Assembly (NCBI GenBank): GCA_964567045.1
Contig: CAZMLE010000014.1
Coordinates: 1 to 64,000, forward strand
Reading direction: 5' to 3'
Length of the DNA: 64,000 bases
Origin: JAFNGF01 sp964567045
Lineage (GTDB): Bacteria > Planctomycetota > Phycisphaerae > Sedimentisphaerales > Anaerobacaceae
The notes under the pieces are model-generated. The model ran no database searches and was not told where the DNA came from. It was given only the letters and a program-made list of their open reading frames with translations. Every line of letters begins with the position of its first letter. The stretch's first letter is position 1. Shown in pieces: positions 34,834-42,509 of the stretch. The translations under genes and the position numbers were made by a program.

Positions 34834-34838
34834 CATGC

Positions 34839-35162
34839 CTAAGAGCTGTTACGACTCTCGCCCTGAACCAGCCTTTTAATATCTCTTGCCACGATCTCAG
34901 CGATGATTTGCCCTTGCTCGAATGAGACATCACCTGGCTGCTCTATCGTATGGCTAATCGGCTCTACCTGCTGCCGCGGGCTGGCAGTTTCAGCCGTCTT
35001 TGACTGCCCGGAAGCGGCAACGCTGGGGCTTTTCCTTCTTGTGGCAGCGACTTTTCGCTGCTGGGCCATAATTTGTTCGGCCAAGTCAAATTTAGGTATG
35101 TCGGTCGAGGCACGCTGATTTCCGGGGTCTCGTTGTCGGTTGTTGTTATTCTTGCCTGCCAT
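34839..35162 (-). CDS. Small hydrophilic hypothetical protein (107 aa)
   Basis: A polar, low-complexity protein. It starts MAGKNNNNRQRD, has a short amphipathic segment DLAEQIMAQQRKVAATRRKS, a Ser/Ala/Gln-rich middle and an amphipathic C-terminal helix (QIIAEIVARDIKRLVQ). No known family is recognised. ATG 35162 is chosen over an upstream start because AGGAG lies six bases away; a good promoter (35187-35215) lies just upstream. These signals make it a real gene. Its role is unknown; the arginine-rich tract could bind nucleic acid. Confidence 0.7.
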   Translation of the reverse strand: MAGKNNNNRQRDPGNQRASTDIPKFDLAEQIMAQQRKVAATRRKSPSVAASGQSKTAETASPRQQVEPISHTIEQPGDVSFEQGQIIAEIVARDIKRLVQGESRNSS

Positions 35163-35186
35163 CACAATCTCCTCTGACACCTGTAT

Positions 35187-35215
35187 AATGTAACGAAACT
35201 GGCCAGAGCAGTCAA
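35187..35215 (-). promoter_or_regulatory. Sigma-70-like promoter for the hypothetical gene
   Basis: On the minus strand TTGACT (35215-35210), a 17-base spacer and TACATT (35192-35187) lie about 25 bases upstream of ATG 35162. Confidence 0.6.
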
Positions 35216-35642
35216 GGGCAAAATGATGAGGTATGTGGAAACTGGTACATAGGTAACAAAATAAACCGGCTACATAGGTAACACTTTTGTTAAGTTACAG
35301 TTCATCCTTTCTGGGGATAGCCCCAGAAAGCATCGCTCGACTAACAGCCGGTTCAATCCGCCAACAACGCTTATCAAGTATCCCAAGTTCATAGCCGCAA
35401 TACCATAAACGACTATGCTCTTCACTAATATCCTCATATGAACATCCTATGAATACATAGTGCAAGTTATTTGTGTGGCAATTTTCGACCCGCAGGCCCC
35501 TTGGCAAGAAACTGAGGGGCCGAGGAGGCGAAAATTGCCGACACTATCTAAAACCTTACGATCATTCTCCTATCCGGCCGGTACCAAACGCGGCCACTTT
35601 AGCATCGATCGTCGGCGGGCCATTCTCCTTTAAGAGCTCCAA
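35216..35642. other. Gene-poor stretch with TACATAGGTAACA direct repeats
   Basis: TACATAGGTAACA occurs at 35246-35258 and 35271-35283. Such repeats often mark the end of an insertion sequence. A 70-codon minus frame at 35295-35507 shows no recognisable motif, and a further short open stretch (about 35560-35640) ends in a stop without a start. I read the region as insertion-sequence debris of unknown family. Confidence 0.35.
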
Positions 35643-35658
35643 CCCCGATACATCGGGG
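35643..35658. repeat. Short palindrome CCCCGAT-AC-ATCGGGG
   Basis: Perfect 7-bp stem with a two-base loop, next to the IS110 relic. It may be a member of the dispersed palindrome set or a terminator. Confidence 0.5.
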
Positions 35659-35674
35659 AACAGATAGCATCATA

Positions 35675-35807
35675 TCAGGGCCGCATAGGCGTGCAGCTTC
35701 TTGTCGGTGGCAAACCTATGCACCTGATCTATCTCACAAACTACCAGCAATGCGAAGGCTCGACCAATGGCTGCATCAATAGCAGGCGCTGAACGCACTT
35801 TGCTATT
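35675..35807 (-). pseudogene. IS110 family transposase relic (Transposase_20 region)
   Basis: The minus strand reads APAIDAAIGRAFALLVVCEI, then a segment with HRFATDKKLHAYAAL and a TGA at 35675. This matches the C-terminal Transposase_20 region of IS110 enzymes (PGIGRALALLVVAEI, RFxTxKKLxxYAGL). Only some 45 residues remain, with no N-terminal DEDD domain. It ends against the restriction-gene stop. Confidence 0.6.
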
Positions 35808-36600
35808 CAGATGGCGTACTTGGTCCTGATAGCCTTCCCCGCAAATTCGGAACTTCTTCGTGTAAGGACAACAGATACTGAAGTGCGTCTCTGGCGCTGT
35901 GGAACACCTGTGTAAAATACTCGTTGCGGTCTGTTTTGAGCAGCAGTTCTATCTCCGTAAGGTGCTGCGGCCAATCCTCCCCGCTTTCTAACGTAGTCCT
36001 GATGCTGGATGCCAGTGGCTCGCGAATAGAATCTAATAATCTGGTCCCAATGGTCTTTCGCTCAACCTCAGATAAAGAAAGATATGTTTGCCAACCACGG
36101 TCTGGAATCTCACGATCATCCTCCGGCCAATTGAAGTCAATGCCAAAGTCACTCATTACAGAGCACATCAAGGGAAAGTCGGCATGATAAAGCTCAATGC
36201 CGAAACTCTGTAGAAACGCTTTTGAAGGGTCCGACCATCGTCCCGACAATACGGCGATACTCTTTCTGATTGTCGGGTAAGTCTTGCGTAAGCTATAGTG
36301 TGATGCACAGGTCCAGCTTCCTTTGTCACGGTTGTGCTTTTTATAACGCAAGTACTTGGACTCCACGAGAACAACGGGATTACCATCCGGATTTTCTATA
36401 ATCCCGTCCAGTCGATATTTGTTGCCTGAAGCATTTGCCATTAACAGCGTTTGCCCCCTCCGTCTGTCGGGCCGAGGTCCACCTCGATCGTAGGTGTAAC
36501 CGCGCTGCTGACAAATGGGACGTAGAATTCGCTCAATCTCGTCCTCGATCAGTTTCCCCACTGCCTCACCCAGAGCGCTTGCGGTATTCCTCACAGGCAT
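35803..36600 (-). CDS. Type II restriction endonuclease-like protein (PD-(D/E)XK)
   Basis: 265 residues. Asp65 in YRLDGI, then Glu80 and Lys82 in VLVESKYL, spaced by about 15 residues, form the PD-(D/E)XK catalytic set. The N-terminal region is helical and basic. It lies eight bases downstream of a DNA methyltransferase gene, the standard layout of a type II restriction-modification pair. Recognition site is unknown. No close named enzyme is recognised. Confidence 0.75.
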   Translation of the reverse strand: MPVRNTASALGEAVGKLIEDEIERILRPICQQRGYTYDRGGPRPDRRRGQTLLMANASGNKYRLDGIIENPDGNPVVLVESKYLRYKKHNRDKGSWTCASHYSLRKTYPTIRKSIAVLSGRWSDPSKAFLQSFGIELYHADFPLMCSVMSDFGIDFNWPEDDREIPDRGWQTYLSLSEVERKTIGTRLLDSIREPLASSIRTTLESGEDWPQHLTEIELLLKTDRNEYFTQVFHSARDALQYLLSLHEEVPNLRGRLSGPSTPSE

Positions 36601-36608
36601 ATAATCTC

Positions 36609-38366
36609 CTATTTCGATAATGTCAATATGACCTCATTTAGGGCCACCTTGTGCCTCTGTGGGTTCGTTCGCCACTTGTCACCTCGTGTCCGCAATTGCT
36701 CGAGTCGGCAAGACTTGAATCCGATTCCGAGACCCACACGCGCCAAGTATAGATGGGTCGGAATATACACGCCGTAGGGAGCTGAATCGCCGAGAACAAG
36801 AATAAAATCTGATCCTTGCTTGAGGTATAAGTGAACCTGTTTGAGGACACGCAGCATATCGTTGAAATATCCTGCGACCATTAGGTCATAGCTCTTCTTG
36901 CCTCCTTTTCGCAGACGACGGGCAGTTAGCTCTGTGACCTTGCATCTGAGTTCATCAGATAGCTTTGGGTCGGCAACCCGGATTTCCTCACAAAGCGTGG
37001 TATCTGCACGACCCCTGGTACGTGTCACCTGGGTGGTCGCGGAAACAATAAGCTTGTCTCTAACCTGTTCTGTGATTTCACGCCAGGTGTTGTACCAGCC
37101 AAAAAAATAGGTCTCCAATCTGGTACGGTCTGCATAGTCATAGTTGTTAAGGTAGGGAGGTGATGTCAACGCCAGGTCCACAGACGCAGGTTTTACGTTG
37201 GCGTTCGGGTTCCTGGCATCGCCCAGCACCACCTGTGTGGAGACTTCGTGGTCAGAGTAGTACTTCTGGATGAATCTGACATCATCCAGCATTCGCCTGA
37301 CCTGCACACGAAACGTCTCAAAGGCCTCTTTTTCGCTCACTTTCTGATGCATTTTTGCCGGGGCTATATAGGGCCAGCCGGTCGCCGCTTTAGAAGCATT
37401 CCGCAGTGTATCTGTGAGAGCAAGATTTAGAAAGTCCCTTACCTCACCTGGTTCGACTTCTCTCGTGATAGCATCTCTGATAGCCAGCAACGATACAAGG
37501 TTGGCTTCGGAATAGCATTTCCGCACCAGTTCGGGCACTGTCGCCGAACTCACCCTCTTCGCTGAGACAATCGCTTGGGCCGTCCGCACAACATCCTGAT
37601 AAGTCTGCACAACGTCAACAATAGGAATCTCCCAGTTGACTTTCGTCTGAGCTACCCATCGCACGAATGGATGGGCTTCAATACCTATGGAGTTCACGCC
37701 GTGACGTTTCGCCTCCACACACGTCGTCCCGCAGCCAATGAACGGGTCCAGTAACAGGTGTCGAGCAGCCAACCTGTAGTGACGAATCTTCTCTTCGACC
37801 AGTCGATACGAATACCCAGCGGGATACTTGAACCATCTGTGAATCGGGGCATTCAAGCTGTCTTTAAAAGTCCCGTAATCACAGGGCTGGCCTTTGCGTC
37901 GCAGGGGCGCAAAAGTAGGCTGGATCCACGACTCCTTGGTGCACTCGACGGGCCTATCGTTTGTTACCTTTGGCAGTCCGGACTCCTCGAGCCGGGTCTC
38001 CAAGCATTTTGCGATCCTTGAGCTTCGGGATAGTCCATCGACCAGCACTGAGTATGTCCGCCTGGCCAGCCTGGAAATCGTAACAACGTCGCCCGGCTGT
38101 AGCTTATTTGAGCGAACAAAAGCCCTTGCCCAACCACGCTCACGGAAAATCCACCGTGGTCTTCCGGAGATTCTATCAGTTGGAATATCTGTTTGTATTT
38201 CTCTATCAAGCCCTCCGACTTTGAGGGTGATTGGGCTGCCTATGCCGGATTTTTTGTTTGGGCCGCCGAATACGTCCGGCGGAAAAAAGTCCTTGCCACA
38301 GGCACGCAAGTTGAGATTGCCATACTTAAAAGCCGATTCCGTGAGCTTGATTACACGCGTTTCCAT
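36609..38366 (-). CDS. DNA (N4-cytosine or N6-adenine) methyltransferase with N-terminal DNA-binding-like domain
   Basis: 585 residues from ATG 38366. DPFIGCGTT at 207-215 is SAM motif I and TSPPY at 401-405 is the catalytic motif IV, so the order is I then IV, with about 190 residues between. Residues 45-110 (PITLKVGGLDRE to YSVLVDG) look like a beta-barrel DNA-binding domain of the B3/AbrB kind. It protects DNA from the endonuclease encoded next. The same frame stays open for about 250 codons further upstream, but that part is antisense to coaD and reads as nonsense, so the ATG at 38366 is the start. Confidence 0.83.
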   Translation of the reverse strand: METRVIKLTESAFKYGNLNLRACGKDFFPPDVFGGPNKKSGIGSPITLKVGGLDREIQTDIPTDRISGRPRWIFRERGWARAFVRSNKLQPGDVVTISRLARRTYSVLVDGLSRSSRIAKCLETRLEESGLPKVTNDRPVECTKESWIQPTFAPLRRKGQPCDYGTFKDSLNAPIHRWFKYPAGYSYRLVEEKIRHYRLAARHLLLDPFIGCGTTCVEAKRHGVNSIGIEAHPFVRWVAQTKVNWEIPIVDVVQTYQDVVRTAQAIVSAKRVSSATVPELVRKCYSEANLVSLLAIRDAITREVEPGEVRDFLNLALTDTLRNASKAATGWPYIAPAKMHQKVSEKEAFETFRVQVRRMLDDVRFIQKYYSDHEVSTQVVLGDARNPNANVKPASVDLALTSPPYLNNYDYADRTRLETYFFGWYNTWREITEQVRDKLIVSATTQVTRTRGRADTTLCEEIRVADPKLSDELRCKVTELTARRLRKGGKKSYDLMVAGYFNDMLRVLKQVHLYLKQGSDFILVLGDSAPYGVYIPTHLYLARVGLGIGFKSCRLEQLRTRGDKWRTNPQRHKVALNEVILTLSK

Positions 38367-38421
38367 CGGTTCTGACGCCGCCTCCCTGCAAAAACACAGC
38401 CAATATGCCAGGGCATAACCT

Positions 38422-38449
38422 TTGACCTTACCTCTATCATCAGTATAAT
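38422..38449 (+). promoter_or_regulatory. Sigma-70-like promoter upstream of coaD
   Basis: TTGACC (38422-38427), 16-base spacer and consensus TATAAT (38444-38449), 35 bases before the coaD ATG. Confidence 0.7.
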
Positions 38450-38484
38450 ATAGTGCTCTTTGCTCAGAAAGACAAGGTGGATAT

Positions 38485-38988
38485 ATGCGCAGAAAACCTG
38501 TAAGGGCGATTTTCCCCGGCTCGTTCGACCCGATTACAAATGGGCATCTGGACGTCATCAGCCGGGCAATAAAACTCTTTGACGAGCTTGTCATCGCGGT
38601 CGGGCGAAGTCCAATTAAAAACCAGCTCTTTACGCCCGAAGAACGCGTCCAGATGATAGAAGAAATTATCCGCCAAAGACGAATAAAAGGTGTCTCGGTA
38701 CAAAGTTTCGACGGCTTAACCGTCGAATACGCCGCAAAGAAAAAGGCGGACGTGATTCTGCGTGGGTTGCGAAGCCTTACCGATGTCCAATATGAGTTCC
38801 AGCTTGCGATGACCAACCGGGCGGTTGCCGGCATAGAAACGGTCTTTATTATGACCAGTGAGCAGTACGGCTTTACCAGCTCGACCTTGATCCGCGAGAT
38901 AGCTTCGCTCGGCGGCGACCTTTCAAACCTGATCCCGGAAAATGTGTACGAACGTTTGCGACAGCGGTTTAAGAAACGTCGCCCGTGA
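38485..38988 (+). CDS. coaD: Pantetheine-phosphate adenylyltransferase
   Basis: 167 residues, normal CoaD length. FPGSFDPITNGH at 10-21 holds the HxGH-type TNGH motif, RGLR the substrate arginine pair and SSTLIREI the ISSTxxR-type motif. It makes dephospho-CoA from 4'-phosphopantetheine and ATP, the fourth step of CoA synthesis, in the cytoplasm. It is divergent from the DNA methyltransferase gene and has its own promoter. Confidence 0.96.
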   Translation: MRRKPVRAIFPGSFDPITNGHLDVISRAIKLFDELVIAVGRSPIKNQLFTPEERVQMIEEIIRQRRIKGVSVQSFDGLTVEYAAKKKADVILRGLRSLTDVQYEFQLAMTNRAVAGIETVFIMTSEQYGFTSSTLIREIASLGGDLSNLIPENVYERLRQRFKKRRP

Positions 38989-39017
38989 CTCGTCGCTCGG
39001 GACACGGGGCACGAGCC

Positions 39018-39064
39018 GTCCCCGCTTTCGCGGGGATAGGCTTGCCCCTGCGCAGGCAGGGGGA
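39018..39064. repeat. Double-hairpin palindromic element, CCCCGC..GCGGGG/CCCCTGC..GCAGGGG family (copy A1)
   Basis: CCCCGC/GCGGGG (39020-39035) and CCCCTGC/GCAGGGG (39045-39062) form two hairpins joined by ATAGGCTTG. The same element occurs at 59454-59500, and a decayed form at 56353-56397. Here it sits just before the QueD-like ATG. Confidence 0.8.
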
Positions 39065-39071
39065 CGAAATA

Positions 39072-39437
39072 ATGTTTACAATCAGTGTTGAAACGCACTT
39101 TCGAGCATCGCATCAGCTGGCGCGGGCGGGCGGCTCAAAGGAACGTCCGCATCGCCATCAGTGGTCCGTCACCGCCCATGTCAGCTCAGAAACGCTCGAC
39201 AACCGGGGAGTGGTAATGGACTTCCACCAGCTCAAGGCGATGGTTGACGATGTAGTAGCTGAGCTTGATAACACGGCGCTGGGCAAAATCGAGTATTTCA
39301 AAGGGAACACCCCGTCGGCTGAAAACGTAGCCAAGTACATATATGAAAAACTTGAGCCGCGGCTGCCTAACGGCTTGAGACTATGCAGTATCAAGGTTGT
39401 TGAGGAGCCAGGCTGTTCCGCAAGGTTTTCCGCGTAA
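39072..39437 (+). CDS. 6-pyruvoyl-tetrahydropterin synthase / QueD-like protein
   Basis: 121 residues from ATG 39072; a longer frame upstream merely reads through a dispersed repeat. FRASHQL (His14) and PHRH (His27, His29) are the zinc ligands of the family and the C-terminal VVEEPG carries the usual Glu. The catalytic cysteine, four residues before the HxH, is replaced by Lys23 (SKERPHRH). QueD makes 6-carboxytetrahydropterin for queuosine; this variant may have another pterin reaction. No other queuosine gene is near. Confidence 0.8.
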   Translation: MFTISVETHFRASHQLARAGGSKERPHRHQWSVTAHVSSETLDNRGVVMDFHQLKAMVDDVVAELDNTALGKIEYFKGNTPSAENVAKYIYEKLEPRLPNGLRLCSIKVVEEPGCSARFSA

Positions 39438-39602
39438 AAACGCGAATCCAGTTGGATTTGTTCCAAATTTAACCCCGCAGGATCGGCACTTGATTGCACG
39501 GGTCTGAATCGTCTCGGCACAAAATGGGCACTGCTTTGTACGTAAGTCTGTAACTGTCATATCGTTATATATCGGAAACACCCTGACAGTTTCATCAGTC
39601 AT
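39381..39602 (-). CDS. Small zinc-ribbon protein, convergent with the QueD-like gene
   Basis: The minus-strand frame contains CPFCAETIQTRAIKCRSCG, a well-known double CxxC zinc ribbon found at the N-terminus of small bacterial proteins. Possible starts are ATG 39602 or ATG 39560. It overlaps the 3' end of the QueD-like gene by 57 bases, so the C-terminal residues are antisense-derived and the gene may be truncated. No ribosome-binding site is seen. It may be a decayed member of the family. Confidence 0.4.
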   Translation of the reverse strand: MTDETVRVFPIYNDMTVTDLRTKQCPFCAETIQTRAIKCRSCGVKFGTNPTGFAFLRGKPCGTAWLLNNLDTA

Positions 39603-39652
39603 TTGCATGACCCAAATTCTGGAAAAAAATGTTGAAAATCTGTAAAATGTTC

Positions 39653-39687
39653 TTGACATAAAGTAATGTACACATTACATTATGTAT
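39653..39687 (+). promoter_or_regulatory. Promoter with overlapping inverted-repeat operator
   Basis: TTGACA (39653-39658), 17-base spacer and TACATT (39676-39681). GTAATGTACACATTAC (39663-39678, 7-2-7 inverted repeat) fills the spacer and TACATTATGTA (39677-39687) spans the -10 region. The placement suggests repression by the XRE regulator encoded at 41031-41255. Confidence 0.6.
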
Positions 39688-39738
39688 AGTTTAGGTTACA
39701 TTTACAGGTCATAACGATATTTTGGAAGGAGAAAAATC

Positions 39739-40170
39739 GTGAATAGAGCACAGAAAATAGCGTGGTTCAACCTGATCGTAGTTTCGCTCGCCTTAGGGTT
39801 GAGCATGGCAGCATTTGGTATCGGGTACTTCATCTTCGGCGCACCTGCCCGCCAAGCGGCTGCCGGATTTGGATTCATAGGCATAATGGGTCTTCTGGGC
39901 CTGACCCCTTTTCTGTTCAGAAAGGACGAAGGCAAAGTACGGTTCGACGAACGGGACTTGGTGATTAATCGCAAAGCTGCTGTCGTCGCGTACTCAGTTT
40001 TCTGGGTGCTATTCGTCGCGGCAGCTATGGTTCCGTGGTTTATCAAAGGACCGCATGGGGTGATTACAGTCAATTATCTTCCGTGGATGGTATTTGGCGG
40101 GATGTTCGTTGTTATGCTCGTGCAGGCGATAGCAATATTGGAGCAGTACGGCTGGAGGGGTGAAAGATGA
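39739..40170 (+). CDS. DUF2178-like small membrane protein (paralog 1)
   Basis: 143 residues with four predicted membrane helices, two before and two after a cytoplasmic loop that holds FDERDLVINRKA. This DER-D motif followed by a basic, hydrophobic run is typical of DUF2178-like proteins often encoded with an XRE regulator. The GTG start at 39739 has GGAAGGAG seven bases upstream. It overlaps the next gene by four bases. Function is unknown; the family name is by motif. Confidence 0.75.
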   Translation: MNRAQKIAWFNLIVVSLALGLSMAAFGIGYFIFGAPARQAAAGFGFIGIMGLLGLTPFLFRKDEGKVRFDERDLVINRKAAVVAYSVFWVLFVAAAMVPWFIKGPHGVITVNYLPWMVFGGMFVVMLVQAIAILEQYGWRGER

Positions 40171-40613
40171 ACAAGACACAGAAATCAGCTTGGTTTGGGG
40201 TGCTGTCGTATCTGCTGACTATTGCGATTGGTGTGTACATAGGTGTTCGAATCTTTCTTTTGAAAACGCTGCCAGAAGGTTTTCTTGGCAGGTGTTGCCC
40301 AATAATTGCGGTTTACGGGCTTGTCGCACTTTCGATTGTTCTGATTAGAAGAAAGCAAAGCCGGCTTGAGCCCGATTCAGATGAGCGCGACGAACTGATC
40401 AAAAAAAGGGCAGCTCAGATAAGCCTCATTTCAGCCGGCCTGCTACTGGCTGCAGCTACCCTAATCCCAGCCTTGATATTGGGAGAGGCCGGCTCAATTC
40501 CCGTGTATTTGCTGACACTTAGCAATCTTGGCGTATTCCTTACAGCTATGCTGATTTACTCCGTTGCGGTTTTGGTTCAATACGCCTGGACAAATGGAGG
40601 GGAAAAATCATGA
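40167..40613 (+). CDS. DUF2178-like small membrane protein (paralog 2)
   Basis: 148 residues, starting MNKTQKSAWFG, parallel to MNRAQKIAWF of paralog 1. Four membrane helices flank the motif SDERDELIKKRA. It ends with VQYAWTNGG, like VEQYGWRG of the first and IQYGWGG of the third copy. The three copies are clearly diverged tandem duplicates. ATG 40167 overlaps the preceding stop (ATGA) and the gene overlaps the next by four bases. Confidence 0.75.
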   Translation: MNKTQKSAWFGVLSYLLTIAIGVYIGVRIFLLKTLPEGFLGRCCPIIAVYGLVALSIVLIRRKQSRLEPDSDERDELIKKRAAQISLISAGLLLAAATLIPALILGEAGSIPVYLLTLSNLGVFLTAMLIYSVAVLVQYAWTNGGEKS

Positions 40614-41044
40614 ATAGAGCACAGAAAATATCCTTAACTTTGGTCATCACATTTTCGCTCGGTCTGTTTCTTGGAATTGCAGCAATCGTAATGCGACGTT
40701 TTGATGTGGGTGTTTGGAAAATCACCCTTGCTTTTGCAGTTGCTATTGCAGGCAGTGGGGGGATTATATCGCTCATTTTTTTCAGAAAGGATAAAGGCGC
40801 CATTACACACGACGAGCGAGACAAGCTGATTGAGAAAAATGCTCATTTAGCTGGCTTCGGCGCAGTGTATTTGTACGTCATTCTCGTCTCTTTCCTTCCG
40901 ATTGGCATCCTGGGCGAGGAAGCATCGATACCAGTGACATGGTGCCCGGGGCTGCTTATAGGGGCTGGATTCTGTCAGGCTTTTGCGCAATCCATGGCGA
41001 TTTTGATTCAATACGGCTGGGGAGGTGAACGTGGCAAACAGTGA
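40610..41044 (+). CDS. DUF2178-like small membrane protein (paralog 3)
   Basis: 144 residues with four membrane helices and the motif HDERDKLIEKNA. The N-terminus MNRAQKIS repeats that of paralog 1. It overlaps the regulator gene by 14 bases, so the whole set is one translationally coupled operon. A homo- or heterotrimeric or heteromeric membrane complex of the three is possible but untested. Confidence 0.75.
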   Translation: MNRAQKISLTLVITFSLGLFLGIAAIVMRRFDVGVWKITLAFAVAIAGSGGIISLIFFRKDKGAITHDERDKLIEKNAHLAGFGAVYLYVILVSFLPIGILGEEASIPVTWCPGLLIGAGFCQAFAQSMAILIQYGWGGERGKQ

Positions 41045-41255
41045 GTTGAAGAATCAGATTCGTCGGCTGCGTTTTGAAAATGGTGAGATGACCCAGCAGC
41101 AGTTGGCCGAGCGCGTGGGCGTTACTCGCCAGACAATTATCGCTATTGAAGCCAGTAAGTACGCGCCTTCGCTGCCTTTGGCCTTTAGAATAGCTCGGAC
41201 TTTCGCATTGCCTATAGAACAGGTCTTTCAATACGAAGATACCCAGACAATGTAG
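41031..41255 (+). CDS. XRE family helix-turn-helix regulator (YozG-like)
   Basis: 74 residues, essentially one HTH domain. QQQLAERVGVTRQTIIAIE is the helix-turn-helix and SLPLAFRIARTFALPIEQVF completes the five-helix fold. The start is GTG 41031, five bases after GGAGG; the GTG at 41025 lies within that ribosome-binding site. It ends the four-gene membrane-protein operon and probably binds the inverted repeats over the promoter at 39653-39687. Confidence 0.88.
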   Translation: MANSELKNQIRRLRFENGEMTQQQLAERVGVTRQTIIAIEASKYAPSLPLAFRIARTFALPIEQVFQYEDTQTM

Positions 41256-41313
41256 GGTGGGGCTTGCCCCACCATTTTTGTTGGCTCTCAAGGTGGGCTT
41301 AAGCCCACCCTAC
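41252..41313. terminator. Large double palindrome GTAGGGTGGG...CCCACCCTAC, probable bidirectional terminator
   Basis: GGTGGGGCTTGCCCCACC and GGTGGGCTTAAGCCCACC each form a hairpin, and the two halves also pair with each other. It overlaps the XRE stop codon and lies nine bases from the stop of the convergent GH5 gene, so it can end both transcripts. The GTAGGGTGGGCTTAAGCCCACC motif looks like a dispersed-repeat family. Confidence 0.6.
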
Positions 41314-41321
41314 CTTTCTAC

Positions 41322-42413
41322 CTATTTGAATTCCTGCAATAGCTCAAGCAGTTTTCGGTCGAGCTTATGGCCGCTGAATTCTTCGTATTGGACGTCTGCT
41401 CGGCCTGAATCAATGATGCCGAATGAGCCGCGAAAGTTCCATAGCGCAAGGCCGATGCCGTGCCCGGTCAGAATCTCCAGCACATCGCGCAGCCAGGCAA
41501 GGACCACTTTGTGCGGCGTTTTGTTGAAGGTGCCGCCTTCGCCGCAGTGCACGCCCATGCCTTTTTTTGCAAGGTCAGCCCATTTCTGGTAGTGTTCTTC
41601 CAGGCGTTTGCGGTCCCAGCCGTTGCCCGGCCAGGCAGGCTCAGGATAATTCTTGCTATCGACCCAGGAGGCCTTGTAGTGACTGATAAACATCGGCTCG
41701 TACGCCCGGCAGCTCTGGGCGATTCGCAGGTCTGCTAATTCCGGCATAGGTTCGCGGGCCCAGCTTAGGCCGTCAGCGATGATGATCCGGTCGGGGCTCG
41801 CCTGACGGATAGCAGCTACCGCCGCCCGCACTACCCGCTCGTGGTCGGCTCGGCTCATACGCTCGCCGATAGAGGGCGGCTCATTTATCAGGTTGAAGCT
41901 GAGTTTTTCCTTTGAGATGCCGCGATAACGTTTGGCCAGCATTTGCCAGTGGAAGCAGAACGCATCCAGGGCCTCTTTGTCTTTCCAGAGATTAAAGGGC
42001 TCAGTGAATTCTCTGTTGACTGAATAGCCAGGGCCGCGGTGAAAGTTGATATCGACGTGCAGTCCGTATTTGTTGCCAAGCTCTACCGCCCGGTCGAGCT
42101 TCTCCAACATCGGCTCATTGAGTTTATAGTCATCGCCATCCTTTATCCACACGCGATAGCAGGTCGGCAGGCGAACGAAGTTAAAGCCCAGGTCACGTAT
42201 CCAGCGGAAATCATCTTCGGCGAATTCGCCCTTACTTCGCATGGTGAACATATCCAGCAGATTGAAGCCCCGCCAGCGTGGGATCGCCGTTTGGGCGGCG
42301 GATTTGCTCAATTTTTCTTGTTTTTCCTTCGGTTCCTGGCCATACGCCGGCAGCGATGCTGCCGCCACGCTGCCCGCCGCCATTTTTAGAAAATCGCGTC
42401 GATTGTTTTTCAT
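41322..42413 (-). CDS. Glycoside hydrolase family 5-like (cellulase) protein, Tat-exported
   Basis: 363 residues. The N-terminus NRRDFLKMAAGSVAAA is a twin-arginine-type signal. The GH5 barrel shows FNFVRLPTCYRVW, the acid/base Glu178 in SFNLINEPP and the nucleophile Glu292 in GVHCGEGG. It probably hydrolyses a beta-glucan, beta-mannan or similar polymer outside the cytoplasm. It stands alone, convergent with the regulator operon and divergent from der. Confidence 0.87.
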   Translation of the reverse strand: MKNNRRDFLKMAAGSVAAASLPAYGQEPKEKQEKLSKSAAQTAIPRWRGFNLLDMFTMRSKGEFAEDDFRWIRDLGFNFVRLPTCYRVWIKDGDDYKLNEPMLEKLDRAVELGNKYGLHVDINFHRGPGYSVNREFTEPFNLWKDKEALDAFCFHWQMLAKRYRGISKEKLSFNLINEPPSIGERMSRADHERVVRAAVAAIRQASPDRIIIADGLSWAREPMPELADLRIAQSCRAYEPMFISHYKASWVDSKNYPEPAWPGNGWDRKRLEEHYQKWADLAKKGMGVHCGEGGTFNKTPHKVVLAWLRDVLEILTGHGIGLALWNFRGSFGIIDSGRADVQYEEFSGHKLDRKLLELLQEFK

Positions 42414-42509
42414 AAAGTCACCTCACTTGCCAAACCTGCTTAAATGAACGAAAATTGATTAGTGTGAGTTTCAGATAGTAAACAGGAAATGGAAAATATT
42501 CAATAGAAA

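Noticed and set aside
38985..39071. N-terminal extension of the QueD-like frame
   Set aside because: It reads through the palindromic element (PAFAGIGLPLRRQG). The family starts at the ATG at 39072.
38367..39113. About 250 extra codons in frame upstream of the DNA methyltransferase start
   Set aside because: They are antisense to coaD and to the dispersed repeat and encode no recognisable domain. The ATG at 38366 directly precedes the first plausible domain.
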